A stretch of 64,000 nt of DNA from Actinomadura luzonensis (GTDB lineage: Bacteria > Actinomycetota > Actinomycetes > Streptosporangiales > Streptosporangiaceae). This document shows positions 25,318-33,183 of the stretch, piece by piece (the stretch's first letter is position 1; the number at the start of each line of letters is the position of its first letter). The notes beneath the pieces were generated by a model that saw only the letters and a list, made by a program, of their open reading frames with translations, ran no database searches and was not told where the DNA came from. The translations under genes were made by a program, and so were the position numbers. The DNA is taken from the NCBI RefSeq assembly GCF_022664455.2, contig NZ_JAKRKC020000001.1:3477001-3541000 (forward strand), in the 5' to 3' direction.

Positions 25318-26145
25318 ATGAACGGGATCAGCGCTGATGTGATCGATGTCGAGGCGTTCGTGGCCGACGGGTTCGCCAAGGTCGAGGCGGTCGTGCCGCG
25401 CGAGGTGGGCGACGCGGCGCGGGCGCTGCTGTGGCAGCGGATGGGGTTGTCGCCGGACGACCCGGCGGGCTGGACGCAGCCGGTGGTGTGGACGGCGGAC
25501 TTCACCGGCGAGGGGCCTTTCGGGCAGATCGTGCGCAGCGCGCGGCTGCGGGCGGCACTGGACGCGGTGACGGGCGCCGCCCCCGCCCCCGCGTCCGATG
25601 CGGCGTCCGATGCGGCGTCCGATCCGGGGCCCGACCTGGAGCCGGGTGCCGGGCCGGGCGTGCGGGGCTGGGTGCCGCTCGGGAGCCTGGGCAACATCCC
25701 GGTGCGTTTCCCGCAGGTGCCGCCGGCGCAGGACCGGGGCTGGCACATCGACGCCAACACCCCGCGTCCGGACGGCACGTTCGGGGTGAGCGGCCGCCCG
25801 CACACGTTGCTGCTGCTGGTGCTGCTGTCGCAGGTCGGGCCGCAGGACGCGCCGACGCGCATCCGGGCCGGTTCGCAGCGCGACATGGCGCGGCTGCTGG
25901 ACGAGCGGGTGCGCGACGTCATGGAGATGGGCCCGCTGTTCGACGACGTGGGGCGGGAGCGGCCGGTGGCGCTGGCGACCGGCTCTCCCGGGGACGTGTA
26001 CGTGGTGCATCCGTTCACGGTGCACGCGGCGCAGGAGCATCTGGGGCGGGAGCCGCGGTTCATGTCGCAGGCGCCGGTGTTCCTGTCGCGGCCGCTGTCA
26101 CCGGGTGATGCCTCCCCGCTGGCGCGGGCGGCCGGTTACGCCTGA
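25318..26145 (+). CDS. Phytanoyl-CoA dioxygenase (PhyH) family Fe(II)/2-oxoglutarate enzyme
   Basis: 275 residues. The iron facial triad is visible as HID in GWHIDAN and the distal His in VVHPFTVHAA, with a following Arg (EPRF) suited to 2-oxoglutarate. A 12-nt tandem repeat (ASDA) expands a loop near residue 92. TAGCGT ends 8 nt before the ATG, so the mRNA may be leaderless. A 21-bp hairpin overlaps its 3' end. The substrate is unknown. Confidence 0.85.
   Translation: MNGISADVIDVEAFVADGFAKVEAVVPREVGDAARALLWQRMGLSPDDPAGWTQPVVWTADFTGEGPFGQIVRSARLRAALDAVTGAAPAPASDAASDAASDPGPDLEPGAGPGVRGWVPLGSLGNIPVRFPQVPPAQDRGWHIDANTPRPDGTFGVSGRPHTLLLLVLLSQVGPQDAPTRIRAGSQRDMARLLDERVRDVMEMGPLFDDVGRERPVALATGSPGDVYVVHPFTVHAAQEHLGREPRFMSQAPVFLSRPLSPGDASPLARAAGYA
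25591..25623 (+). repeat. 12-nt tandem repeat in the phyH-like gene
   Basis: Two exact units (25591-25602, 25603-25614) plus 9 nt of a third encode ASDA repeats. Confidence 0.8.
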
Positions 26146-26168
26146 CCCCGGCCGCCCGCGCCAGCGGG
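26115..26168. terminator. Perfect 21-bp hairpin between convergent genes
   Basis: 26115-26135 is perfectly complementary to 26148-26168, with a 12-nt loop. The left arm is the last codons of the PhyH gene. The right arm ends one base before the ABC permease stop codon. It would serve as a terminator in both directions. Confidence 0.8.
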
Positions 26169-26927
26169 TCACCGGTTGTAGAGCCTGCGCGCCCACAGGT
26201 AGCCGGTGAGGGCGATGGCCCCGCTCCACGCGGCCACCTCCAGGAAGCCGGTCCCGGCCGGCTGTCCGGTCAGCAGGGCGCGCAGCGTGTCGATGGCGGG
26301 GGTGGCCGGCTGGTGCTCGGCGAACCAGCGCAGCCCGGCCGGCATCGACTCGGTCGGGACGAAGCCGCTGCCGAGGAAGGGCAGCAGCATCAGCGGCATC
26401 GGCAGGTTGCTGGCGGTGGCGACGTTCCGGGTGACCAGGGCGAGGGCGACCGACAGCCAGGTGATGGCGAAGGTGAACATGGCCAGCACGCCGGCCACGC
26501 CGAGCCAGTCCAGCGCCGAGGCGGACGGGCGGAACCCGATGAGCAGCGCCACGGCGGTCACCATGGCGATGGCGAGGAACGTCTGCACCATGGCGCCGAG
26601 GACGTGTCCGGTGAGCACCGAGACGCGGGCGATGGCCATGGTCTTGAACCGGGCGATGATGCCTTCGGTCATGTCGGTCGCCACCGAGATCGCGGTGCCC
26701 TGCGCGGCCCCGACGATCGTGGTGATCATGATGCCGGGGGTGAGGTATCCGGCGTAGGCGGCGCGGTCGGCGCCGAGTCCCGCGCCCATGGTGCCGCCGA
26801 GGACGTAGACGAACAGCAACAGGAACACCACGGGCACGGCGGTGAAGGTGAGGATCAGCGTGGGGTAGCGCCAGATGTGCTTGACCTGGCGGCGCAGCAT
26901 CGTCGCCGAGTCGGTGATCGCTCTCAT
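26169..26927 (-). CDS. ABC-2 type permease (DrrB-like)
   Basis: 252 residues with six hydrophobic segments and the ABC-2 layout of daunorubicin-type exporters: HIWRYPTLILTFTAVPVVFLLLFVYVLGG, YLTPGIMITTIVGAAQGTAI, RFKTMAIARVSVLTGHVLG. The ATG overlaps the ATPase stop (ATGA). It forms an exporter with the upstream ATPase. The cargo is unknown. Confidence 0.92.
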   Translation of the reverse strand: MRAITDSATMLRRQVKHIWRYPTLILTFTAVPVVFLLLFVYVLGGTMGAGLGADRAAYAGYLTPGIMITTIVGAAQGTAISVATDMTEGIIARFKTMAIARVSVLTGHVLGAMVQTFLAIAMVTAVALLIGFRPSASALDWLGVAGVLAMFTFAITWLSVALALVTRNVATASNLPMPLMLLPFLGSGFVPTESMPAGLRWFAEHQPATPAIDTLRALLTGQPAGTGFLEVAAWSGAIALTGYLWARRLYNR

Positions 26928-27955
26928 CGGGTGGGCTCCTGCGTGATGGGTCCCTGGGCGGGGTGTTCCTGGGTTGGGTGTTCCTGGGTCGGGTGTTCCT
27001 GGGTCAGGGTGAGGAAGACGTCGTCCAGGTCGGGGGTGTGGGTGGACAGCTCGGCGACGTCGATGGCGTGGGTGTCCAGCCACTCCAGGAGCCGGCGCAG
27101 CGTCCTGACGCCGCCGGGGTCGGGGATCTGGAGGGTGAGTGCGGCGTCGTCGGCGGAGGTGGCGCCGAGGTGGCCGGCGGCCCTGCGGTATCCGTCGGGG
27201 TCGGCGAAGCGCACGACGATGTGCCCGCCGGGCACCATGCGCTTGAGCTGTTCGGGGGTGCCTTCGGCCACCAGGCGGCCCTGGCTGAGCAGGGCGATGC
27301 GGTCGGCGAGCTCGTCGGCCTCCTCCAGGTACTGGGTGGTGAGGAAGATGGTGACGCCGTCCTGCCGGACGAGGTCGCGGACGATCTGCCACATGGTGCG
27401 GCGGCTGCGCGGGTCCAGGCCCGTGGTCGGTTCGTCGAGGAAGATGAGCCGGGGTGTGCCGACCATGGTCATGGCGAGGTCGAGGCGGCGGCGCATGCCG
27501 CCGGAGTAGGTGACGGCGGGTCTGCGGGCGGCGGCGGTGAGGTCGAAGCGGTCCAGCAGCTCCCGGACGCGGGTGCGGGCCGCGGCGCGGCCGAGGTGGA
27601 GCAGGTCGGCCATGAGGCGCAGGTTCTCCTCGCCGGTGAGCAGTCCGTCGACCGCGGAGAACTGGCCGGTGACGCCGATCGCGGCGCGCACCTGGTCGGG
27701 TTGCCTGGCCAGGTCGTGCCCGGCGACCCGGATGTCGCCCGCGTCGGGCTTGATGAGGGTGGACAGGATCTGCACGGTGGTGGTCTTGCCCGCGCCGTTG
27801 GGGCCGAGCAGCGAGAAGACGGTGCCCTGCCCGATGGCGAGGTCGATGCCGTCCAGGACGCGGTGGGCGCCGTAGGACTTGCGCAGTCCCGTCACCGAGA
27901 CGAAGGGCCGGGCCCCGTCCGCCTCCCGCTGGCCGCGATAGTACGCGTTCGTCAT
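26924..27955 (-). CDS. ABC transporter ATPase (DrrA-like)
   Basis: 343 residues. Walker [11 protein letters not shown], signature YSGGMRRRLDLA, Walker B LIFLDEPTTGLD and the H/Q-loop (FLTTQYLEEADELADRI) are intact. A DUF4162-type C-terminal extension follows, as in daunorubicin/oleandomycin exporters. It ends in TQEHP repeats. The ATG lies 6 nt after TAGCTT, so the transcript is probably leaderless. It is divergent from a GbsR-type regulator. Confidence 0.94.
   Translation of the reverse strand: MTNAYYRGQREADGARPFVSVTGLRKSYGAHRVLDGIDLAIGQGTVFSLLGPNGAGKTTTVQILSTLIKPDAGDIRVAGHDLARQPDQVRAAIGVTGQFSAVDGLLTGEENLRLMADLLHLGRAAARTRVRELLDRFDLTAAARRPAVTYSGGMRRRLDLAMTMVGTPRLIFLDEPTTGLDPRSRRTMWQIVRDLVRQDGVTIFLTTQYLEEADELADRIALLSQGRLVAEGTPEQLKRMVPGGHIVVRFADPDGYRRAAGHLGATSADDAALTLQIPDPGGVRTLRRLLEWLDTHAIDVAELSTHTPDLDDVFLTLTQEHPTQEHPTQEHPAQGPITQEPTR
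26961..27005 (-). repeat. Three 15-nt repeats at the ATPase 3' end
   Basis: Units 26961-26975, 26976-26990 and 26991-27005 differ by one base and encode TQEHP near the C-terminus. Confidence 0.85.
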
Positions 27956-27959
27956 GTTT

Positions 27960-27991
27960 GAAAGCTACGTTGCTTTCAGAATTTCCGTCAA
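27960..27991 (-). promoter_or_regulatory. Promoter and operator of the drrAB-like operon
   Basis: Minus strand: TTGACG (27991-27986), 18-nt spacer, TAGCTT (27967-27962), then 6 nt to the ATG. An inverted repeat GAAAGC-N6-GCTTTC (27960-27977) covers the -10 box, a suitable place for repression. Confidence 0.6.
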
Positions 27992-28052
27992 TCAGACGAT
28001 CACTAGAAGCCCAGCTCAGAGCCGCGAAATTGATGCGTTGACGCTGAAGCCG

Positions 28053-28095
28053 AACGCAATGAAACGTTGCGTTGTGTGGCGCCGAACGCAATAGT
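28053..28095 (+). promoter_or_regulatory. Promoter and AACGCAA operators of the GbsR-type regulator
   Basis: AACGCAA (28053-28059) and TTGCGTT (28067-28073) form a perfect 7-bp inverted repeat; a third AACGCAA lies at 28085-28091. TTGCGT (28067-28072), a 17-nt spacer and AATAGT (28090-28095) make a promoter ending 6 nt before the ATG. All boxes overlap the repeats, pointing to autoregulation. Confidence 0.65.
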
Positions 28096-28101
28096 GGCGT
28101 C

Positions 28102-28782
28102 ATGGCAGAAGGAAGGCTGACCCTGCAGGACCGCCACCGCATCGCCACCGGCCTCGCCGAAGGCCGCTCCTACGCCGAGATCGCCAGACGGCTGAACCGC
28201 CCGACCTCCACGATCAGCCGCGAGGTCGGCCGCAACGGCGGCCCCGGCGACTACCGCCCCGAGCGGGCGCACCGCGCGGCGACGCTGCGGGCCCGGCGCG
28301 CCCCCGGACGTCCGCTTAAGGCCCGGCCCCAGGACCGCAAGGTCGCCGACGCCGAGGAAGAGGCCGTCGAGATGGCGATCGGGCTGGGCCTGCCGAAGAT
28401 GATGGCGCGCGTGCTCATCGGCCTGTGGCTGAGCCAGGACGGCAGGCTCACCGCGGCCGAGCTGGCGCGCGGGCTGCAGGTCAGTCCCGCCTCGATCTCC
28501 ATGGCCGTGGGCTACCTGGCCCAGCAGGGCCTGATCAGGCGCGAACGTGACCCGCAGCGGCGGCGCGACATCTACGTCGTCGACGACGACGCCTGGTACC
28601 ACTCGACCGTCCTCAGCTCGCAGCGCACGCTCGCGGCGGCCGAGATCACCAAGGCGACGGGGCAGGCGCTCGGCCACGACACGCCCGTCGGGCGTCGCCT
28701 GGCCAGGTGCGGGGCGTTCCTGGAGCGGATCAGCCTCGACGCCCTGGCCTCGGCCGAGCGCTGGCGCGACCTGCTGTCGTGA
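28102..28782 (+). CDS. GbsR/MarR-type regulator with an N-terminal IS30-like helix-turn-helix
   Basis: 226 residues from ATG 28102. Residues ~5-45 (RHRIATGLAEGRSYAEIARRLNRPTSTISREVGRNGG) match the HTH of IS30-family transposases. Residues ~80-150 are a MarR/GbsR winged helix (LTAAELARGLQVSPASISMAVGYLAQQGLIRRERDPQRRRDIY). Two DNA-binding domains in one chain fit the pair of operator types in the divergent promoter region. It likely controls the adjacent exporter. Confidence 0.88.
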   Translation: MAEGRLTLQDRHRIATGLAEGRSYAEIARRLNRPTSTISREVGRNGGPGDYRPERAHRAATLRARRAPGRPLKARPQDRKVADAEEEAVEMAIGLGLPKMMARVLIGLWLSQDGRLTAAELARGLQVSPASISMAVGYLAQQGLIRRERDPQRRRDIYVVDDDAWYHSTVLSSQRTLAAAEITKATGQALGHDTPVGRRLARCGAFLERISLDALASAERWRDLLS

Positions 28783-28786
28783 GCGG

Positions 28787-28817
28787 ACGGGCGGCTACGG
28801 GGGCCTCAGCCGCCCGT
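28787..28817. terminator. 10-bp hairpin between convergent genes
   Basis: ACGGGCGGCT (28787-28796) pairs perfectly with AGCCGCCCGT (28808-28817), loop 11 nt. The right arm begins within the ATC-hydrolase-like stop codon. Confidence 0.65.
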
Positions 28818-29501
28818 TTCCCGGGTGCGGCTGAAGTGGAAGGGGCAATGGGTGCCGCCGGTCCCGATGGTGGTGCGGCGCTCGAAGCGGAAGCCGTGCC
28901 TGCCGGGCGAGATGGCCTCGATCCAGTTCGCGTCGAACGCGCACATGATCGGGGTCAGCTCCGGCGCCGCGTGGGCGACCAGGACGTCGTGGTAGAAGCA
29001 CCGGCGCACGTCGAGGTGGTAGCGGCTGTCGTCGTCGGCGGGCCGGGCGAAGACGAACGCCTTGCCGAACGCGTGCTCCTCGCGCGACCTGCACAGCTCC
29101 ACCATGGCCCGGAAGGCGTCCGGCGCGTTGTCCAGCATCGCGCGGGTGCCCGCCTTCATGGTGTCGGCGAGCGGTTCGATGAAGGCGGCGCGCACGGCGG
29201 CGACGGCTTGCTCCCGGCCCAGCCCGGGCCGCAGGAGCTCGTAGGCGGCCACCAGGGCCAGGGTCATGCGCAGGTTGTGGCGGGCGGGCTCATCGACGAC
29301 GAGGTGCCGGCCGGCCGCTTCGAGCTCGCCCTGGCGGGCCCGCATGGCGGCGATCATGGCGTCGATGGGGTCGCCGGGCAGGGCGTGCCGGAGCAGGGTC
29401 GCGGCGAGGTGGTCGTAGAACGCGTCGAGAAGCAGCGTCGTGTCGCGATCGGGGTCGGGGACGTAGTCGCCTTCGGCGAGCCCGAACGGGTCGGTGGACA
29501 T
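28806..29501 (-). CDS. L-2-amino-thiazoline-4-carboxylate (ATC) hydrolase family protein
   Basis: 231 residues. The C-terminal half, CFYHDVLVAHAAPELTPIMCAFDANWIEAISP and GFRFERRTTIGTGGTHCPFHF, is characteristic of the ATC hydrolase-like family. Conserved Cys, His and Asp residues are visible. ATC hydrolase opens a thiazoline ring in L-cysteine production; most homologues are uncharacterised. ATG 29501 has AAAGGA 6 nt upstream. A perfect 9-bp inverted repeat lies immediately beyond. Confidence 0.8.
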   Translation of the reverse strand: MSTDPFGLAEGDYVPDPDRDTTLLLDAFYDHLAATLLRHALPGDPIDAMIAAMRARQGELEAAGRHLVVDEPARHNLRMTLALVAAYELLRPGLGREQAVAAVRAAFIEPLADTMKAGTRAMLDNAPDAFRAMVELCRSREEHAFGKAFVFARPADDDSRYHLDVRRCFYHDVLVAHAAPELTPIMCAFDANWIEAISPGRHGFRFERRTTIGTGGTHCPFHFSRTRETGG

Positions 29502-29511
29502 GAAGGTCCTT

Positions 29512-29537
29512 TCGTGTACGGCTCGGCGCGTACACGA
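29512..29537. promoter_or_regulatory. Perfect inverted repeat upstream of the ATC-hydrolase-like gene
   Basis: TCGTGTACG (29512-29520) and CGTACACGA (29529-29537), spacer 8 nt. It lies 10 nt from the start codon, just beyond the Shine-Dalgarno. It fits a dimeric repressor site or an RNA hairpin. Confidence 0.6.
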
Positions 29538-29701
29538 CCGTGATCCCGCCGTCGATCCCGGGTGGGGGCGCGACCGGTCGTGCTCGCGGCGAGCGAGCAC
29601 GCCAGCGCACTCCACCGACCGACCAGGCGCTGACAAGCATGGGCTGATGTTGTCGCCGCCAGTCTGGCACGCCGCCGGCGATCACGTCCAGCGAGCGCCG
29701 C

Positions 29702-29845
29702 TCAGCTGATGAGCAGGAACGAGGCCGCGCCCAGGGCGGCGGCGGCCAGGATGACCGCGGCGAGGGCGGCGATGATCAGGATCCGGCGCCACAGGCCAGG
29801 CCGCGGAGCCGGCGGTGCAGGTGGGCGGCGCTCCCCCGTCGTCAT
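29702..29845 (-). CDS. 47-residue single-span membrane protein
   Basis: ATG 29845 opens MTTGERRPPAPPAPRPGLWRR, followed by one long hydrophobic helix (ILIIAALAAVILAAAALGAASFLLIS) to the stop. Such short Pro/Arg-led membrane peptides are common in actinomycetes. Unknown function. Too short for most gene callers. Confidence 0.55.
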   Translation of the reverse strand: MTTGERRPPAPPAPRPGLWRRILIIAALAAVILAAAALGAASFLLIS

Positions 29846-29891
29846 GTCACCGACGGTAACAAGGCCGTTGACCTGCACTTATACCCGGGGG

Positions 29892-30143
29892 TCAGGTGGG
29901 GGCGGGGGTGGTGCGGGTGGCGAGCCGGTCGAGGGAGATGCCGAGGACGTCGGCCAGCGCGGCGATGGTGAAGAAGGCGGGCGTCGCGATGCGGCCGGTC
30001 TCGATCTTGCGCAGGGTCTCGGCGGACATGCCGGCCGCGGCGGCGACCTCGACGATGCTGCGCTCGCCTCGGGCCTGGCGGATCATCGTGCCGAGCTGCT
30101 CGCCGCGGAGCCGCTCTTCGGGAGTCAGCGGAGGTCGCACCAT
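29892..30143 (-). CDS. Small XRE family regulator
   Basis: 83 residues, almost entirely a Cro/CI HTH (LGTMIRQARGERSIVEVAAAAGMSAETLRKIETGRIATPAFFTIAALADVLGISLDRL). ATG 30143 lies 9 nt after a -10-like TATAGA, so the mRNA may be leaderless. A 28-bp near-palindrome lies 20 nt upstream, between it and a divergent ATPase-like gene. Confidence 0.9.
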   Translation of the reverse strand: MVRPPLTPEERLRGEQLGTMIRQARGERSIVEVAAAAGMSAETLRKIETGRIATPAFFTIAALADVLGISLDRLATRTTPAPT

Positions 30144-30162
30144 GCGGCCCACTCTATACCGT

Positions 30163-30190
30163 GCGATACAAATACCGGTATTGTTATCGC
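30163..30190. promoter_or_regulatory. 28-bp near-perfect palindrome between XRE and ATPase-like genes
   Basis: 14-bp arms (30163-30176, 30177-30190) match at 12 positions, with a perfect AATACCGGTATT core. It overlaps the expected -35 region of the XRE gene. A likely XRE operator controlling both divergent genes. Confidence 0.65.
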
Positions 30191-30298
30191 CTTCGTTCGT
30201 GGTCTACGTACCGGAATGGGGATTGTCCCCGTACCCCGGCGAGGCCGGCTCCGCGCACGCTGGACGGGTACGCCCGACCGCCGAAGGAGACAACCGCC

Positions 30299-30727
30299 AT
30301 GGAGACCACCTGCCCGGCCCCGCCGACGCTGCCGTGGACGTCCCGCCCGGCCGTCCGCCCCTACGGCCCCGAACGCACCGCCTGCTGGACGCTGGCCGCC
30401 CGCCCCACCGCCGCGCTCACCGCCGCCCGCCTCACCGAGGCCCGGCTGCGCGCCTGGCGCCTGCGCACTCCCGACACAGGCACCACCCCCGCAAGCCCCG
30501 CCCCCGCAAGCGCCGCCCGGCTGCTGGCCGCGCAGCTCGTCGCCGCCGCCCTCGCCACCGGCGCCGGAGCCGTGCGGCTCACCGTCACCGAGGAGGACGG
30601 GCTGCTGCGCCTGGAGGCCGAGCACGACGGACCGCGCCCCGCCACCCCCGACGCGCCCCTGCTGGACCGGCTGGCCTGCTGCTGGGGCGCCACAGGCCCG
30701 GCCACCTGGTGCGAACTGCCCGCCTGA
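30299..30727 (+). CDS. Degenerate histidine-kinase-like ATPase domain protein
   Basis: 142 residues from ATG 30299 (AAGGAG at 30284-30289). RLLAAQLVAAALATGAGAVRLTVTEEDGLLRLEAEHDGPRP follows the pattern of anti-sigma-type HATPase domains (AELVTNAVRHA...V.D..P). The Asn and Gly motifs needed for ATP binding are missing or weak. Possibly a regulator that has lost ATPase activity. Confidence 0.6.
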   Translation: METTCPAPPTLPWTSRPAVRPYGPERTACWTLAARPTAALTAARLTEARLRAWRLRTPDTGTTPASPAPASAARLLAAQLVAAALATGAGAVRLTVTEEDGLLRLEAEHDGPRPATPDAPLLDRLACCWGATGPATWCELPA

Positions 30728-30751
30728 CTGCCCGCCTGACTGCCCGCCTGA
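30716..30751 (+). repeat. Three 12-nt repeats spanning a stop codon
   Basis: Exact copies of CTGCCCGCCTGA at 30716-30727, 30728-30739 and 30740-30751. The first carries the gene's last codons and TGA, so the region holds three in-frame stop copies. Confidence 0.85.
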
Positions 30752-30756
30752 CCGGC

Positions 30757-33120
30757 TCACTCGCCGGTGCGGCCGCGCTCCCCCACCCAGCCGGCGATCT
30801 GCGCCCGCGAGACGAACCCCAGCTTCGTCAAGATGCGCTCGACATGCCCCTCGGCCGTCCGCTGCGCGATCACCAGCGACGCCGCGATCTCCTTGTTCGT
30901 CAGCCCCCGCGCCACCAGCCGCGCGATCTCCAGCTCCCGCCGCGTCAACGGCGAAGCGCAAGCCGCACTCCGCTCCTCCCCCTGCGGCTCCCCCTGCGGC
31001 TCCTCCAGCGCGTACGCCAGCGCCTCCCCGTACGGCAGCCGCGCCCCCCGCCGCCGCTCGGCCAGGAAACCCGCCTCCCCCAGCGCCTCACGCGTCACCC
31101 GCTCGCACCCCTCGTGATACCCGGCCAGGTGCCCGAACCCCGACAGCGGCGCCCCCACCGCGCTCCACACGCCATCCAGCACGCCCAGCAGCCGCGCCGC
31201 CCGCCGGAACCGTCCCGCCGACGCCGCCGTCCACGCCAGCAGCTCCACCGTCAGCCCCACCCCCGGCCGGTCGCCCAGCCGGCGGGTGAAGTCCAGGCCG
31301 CGCCGGCCCAGCTCACCCGCCCGCCCCAGCTCGCCCTGCCGCCACAGCTCCACCCCCAGCGCCGTCTCGGCGTAGGCGCGATGCCAGCCCTCCTCATGCT
31401 CCTCGCACACCCGCAGGCACTCCTCGGCGGCCTCCACCGCCTCCCGCGCCCGCCCCAGGAACGACCAGGCCAACGTCAGCCGCACCAGCGACAGCGCCAG
31501 CCCCGTCGCGTCCCCCGCCCGCCGGTGCCCCTGCCGCGCCCGCTCGTAGCAGGCGGCCGCCTCATCCGGCCGCCCCTCCCACATCGCGATCATCCCCGTG
31601 AACAGGTCCGCGTACGCGCACAGCGACACCTCGCCCAGCCGCTCACCCACCGCCCGGCAGCGCCCCAGCAGCGCGGCCGCGCCCGGCACGTCGGCCTGGA
31701 TGAGCGCCAGCCAGGCCGCCGCCCACAACGCCCGCCCCCGCACCCGTTCAGGGACGCCGCCGGCCGCCAGCCCCCGCCGCAGCCACTCGCGCCCCTCACC
31801 CGGGTAATAACCGGTGATCCAGTGATACAGCAGATCCGTGGCCATGCTCAGGCCGTCCGCCGCACCGCCCGGCACGGCGAAGCAGCCGTGCAGGGCGGCG
31901 CGCAGGTTGGCGTGTTCCCGCTGCAGCCGCGCCGACCAGGCCACCTGATCGGGCCCGAACGCCCCCGCACGGAACCGGGCCGCCAGCTCGCGGTAATAAC
32001 CGCGATGCCGCTCGCGCAGCTCCGGCTCCTCGCCGCGCTCGCGCAGCCGCTCCAGCCCGTACTGGCGCAGCGTCTCCAGCATCCGGTAGCGGACGCCGTC
32101 CGCGTGGTCCTCGCGAATCAGCACGGACTTGTCCACCAGGCCGATCACCAGGTCGAGGACGTCCTCGCGGCCGATCACGGTCCCGCAGCAGACCGACTCG
32201 GCCGCCTGCAGGTCCAGGCTTCCGGCGAACACCGAGGCGCGATGCCATAGCAGCCGTTCCTCCTCCGAACATAGGGCGTGACTCCACTCGATCAGGTTGC
32301 GCAACGTCCGGTGCCGGGGCGCCACCCCCGCAGCGCGGCTGTCCAGCACCCGCAGGCCGCCGTCCAGCCGGTCCAGCAACTGCCGCGGCGACAGGGCCCG
32401 CAGCCGCGCCGCGGCCAGCTCGATGCCCAGCGGCAGCCCGTCCAGGCGGGCGATGACCGCCGCCACCACCTCGCGGTTGGCGTCGGTGACGGCGAAGCCC
32501 GGCACCACCGAGCGGGCCCGCTCGGCGAACAACCGCACCGCGTCGGCCTCGTCGAACCCCTCGCCCGCGCCCTCGCCCGCGCCCTCAGCCGCGTCCTCGG
32601 CGCCGCCGGGCGCCGGCAGCGGCAGGACCGGCACCGCGCACTCGCCGGGAAACCCCAGCACGTGCCGGCTGGTGGCCAGGATCCGCAGCCCGGGCGCGGC
32701 CCGCAGCAGCGCCTCGGCCAGCTCCGCGCACTCGGCCGCCAGCTGCTCGCAGTTGTCCAGGATGATCAGGCACTGCCGGTCGCGCAGGTACTCGGCCAGC
32801 TGCCGCAGCGGCGGCGTCCCGCCCGCCTCGTGCAGCCGCAGCGCCTCGGCCACGACCCGGGCCAGCAGGCCGGGCGTCTCCAGCGCGGCCAGCTCCACCA
32901 GCCACACCCCGTCCCGGAAGGCTCGCCGCACCTCACGGCCGACCCGCAACGCCAGCCGGGTCTTGCCGACCCCGCCCACCCCGGTCAGCGTCACCGCCCT
33001 GGACGCGGACAGCAGCGACCTGACCTCGGCCACCTCCTGCCGACGCCCCACGAAGCTGGTCGTCTCGGCGGGCAGGCCGTCGAGCCGCCCGCCCGGGCTG
33101 CTGGTCGTCACCGTTGTCAT
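30757..33120 (-). CDS. LuxR family regulator with NB-ARC-type ATPase
   Basis: 787 residues. The N-terminal P-loop domain has Walker A GVGGVGKTRLALRVG, Walker B CLIILDNCEQL and ATSRHVLGFPGE. A TPR-like helical middle follows, then a C-terminal LuxR HTH (LTRRELEIARLVARGLTNKEIAASLVIAQRTAEGHVERILTKLG). It is the usual 'predicted ATPase/LuxR' type of actinomycetes. Acidic (EGAGEGAGEG) and GEPQ repeats mark two linkers. Target unknown. Confidence 0.93.
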   Translation of the reverse strand: MTTVTTSSPGGRLDGLPAETTSFVGRRQEVAEVRSLLSASRAVTLTGVGGVGKTRLALRVGREVRRAFRDGVWLVELAALETPGLLARVVAEALRLHEAGGTPPLRQLAEYLRDRQCLIILDNCEQLAAECAELAEALLRAAPGLRILATSRHVLGFPGECAVPVLPLPAPGGAEDAAEGAGEGAGEGFDEADAVRLFAERARSVVPGFAVTDANREVVAAVIARLDGLPLGIELAAARLRALSPRQLLDRLDGGLRVLDSRAAGVAPRHRTLRNLIEWSHALCSEEERLLWHRASVFAGSLDLQAAESVCCGTVIGREDVLDLVIGLVDKSVLIREDHADGVRYRMLETLRQYGLERLRERGEEPELRERHRGYYRELAARFRAGAFGPDQVAWSARLQREHANLRAALHGCFAVPGGAADGLSMATDLLYHWITGYYPGEGREWLRRGLAAGGVPERVRGRALWAAAWLALIQADVPGAAALLGRCRAVGERLGEVSLCAYADLFTGMIAMWEGRPDEAAACYERARQGHRRAGDATGLALSLVRLTLAWSFLGRAREAVEAAEECLRVCEEHEEGWHRAYAETALGVELWRQGELGRAGELGRRGLDFTRRLGDRPGVGLTVELLAWTAASAGRFRRAARLLGVLDGVWSAVGAPLSGFGHLAGYHEGCERVTREALGEAGFLAERRRGARLPYGEALAYALEEPQGEPQGEERSAACASPLTRRELEIARLVARGLTNKEIAASLVIAQRTAEGHVERILTKLGFVSRAQIAGWVGERGRTGE

Positions 33121-33183
33121 GGCGCTCCGGGTGGCGAGGCCGGCGCCCGTTCCGTACGCGGCCGCCCCGCCGTCGCCCCCAGG

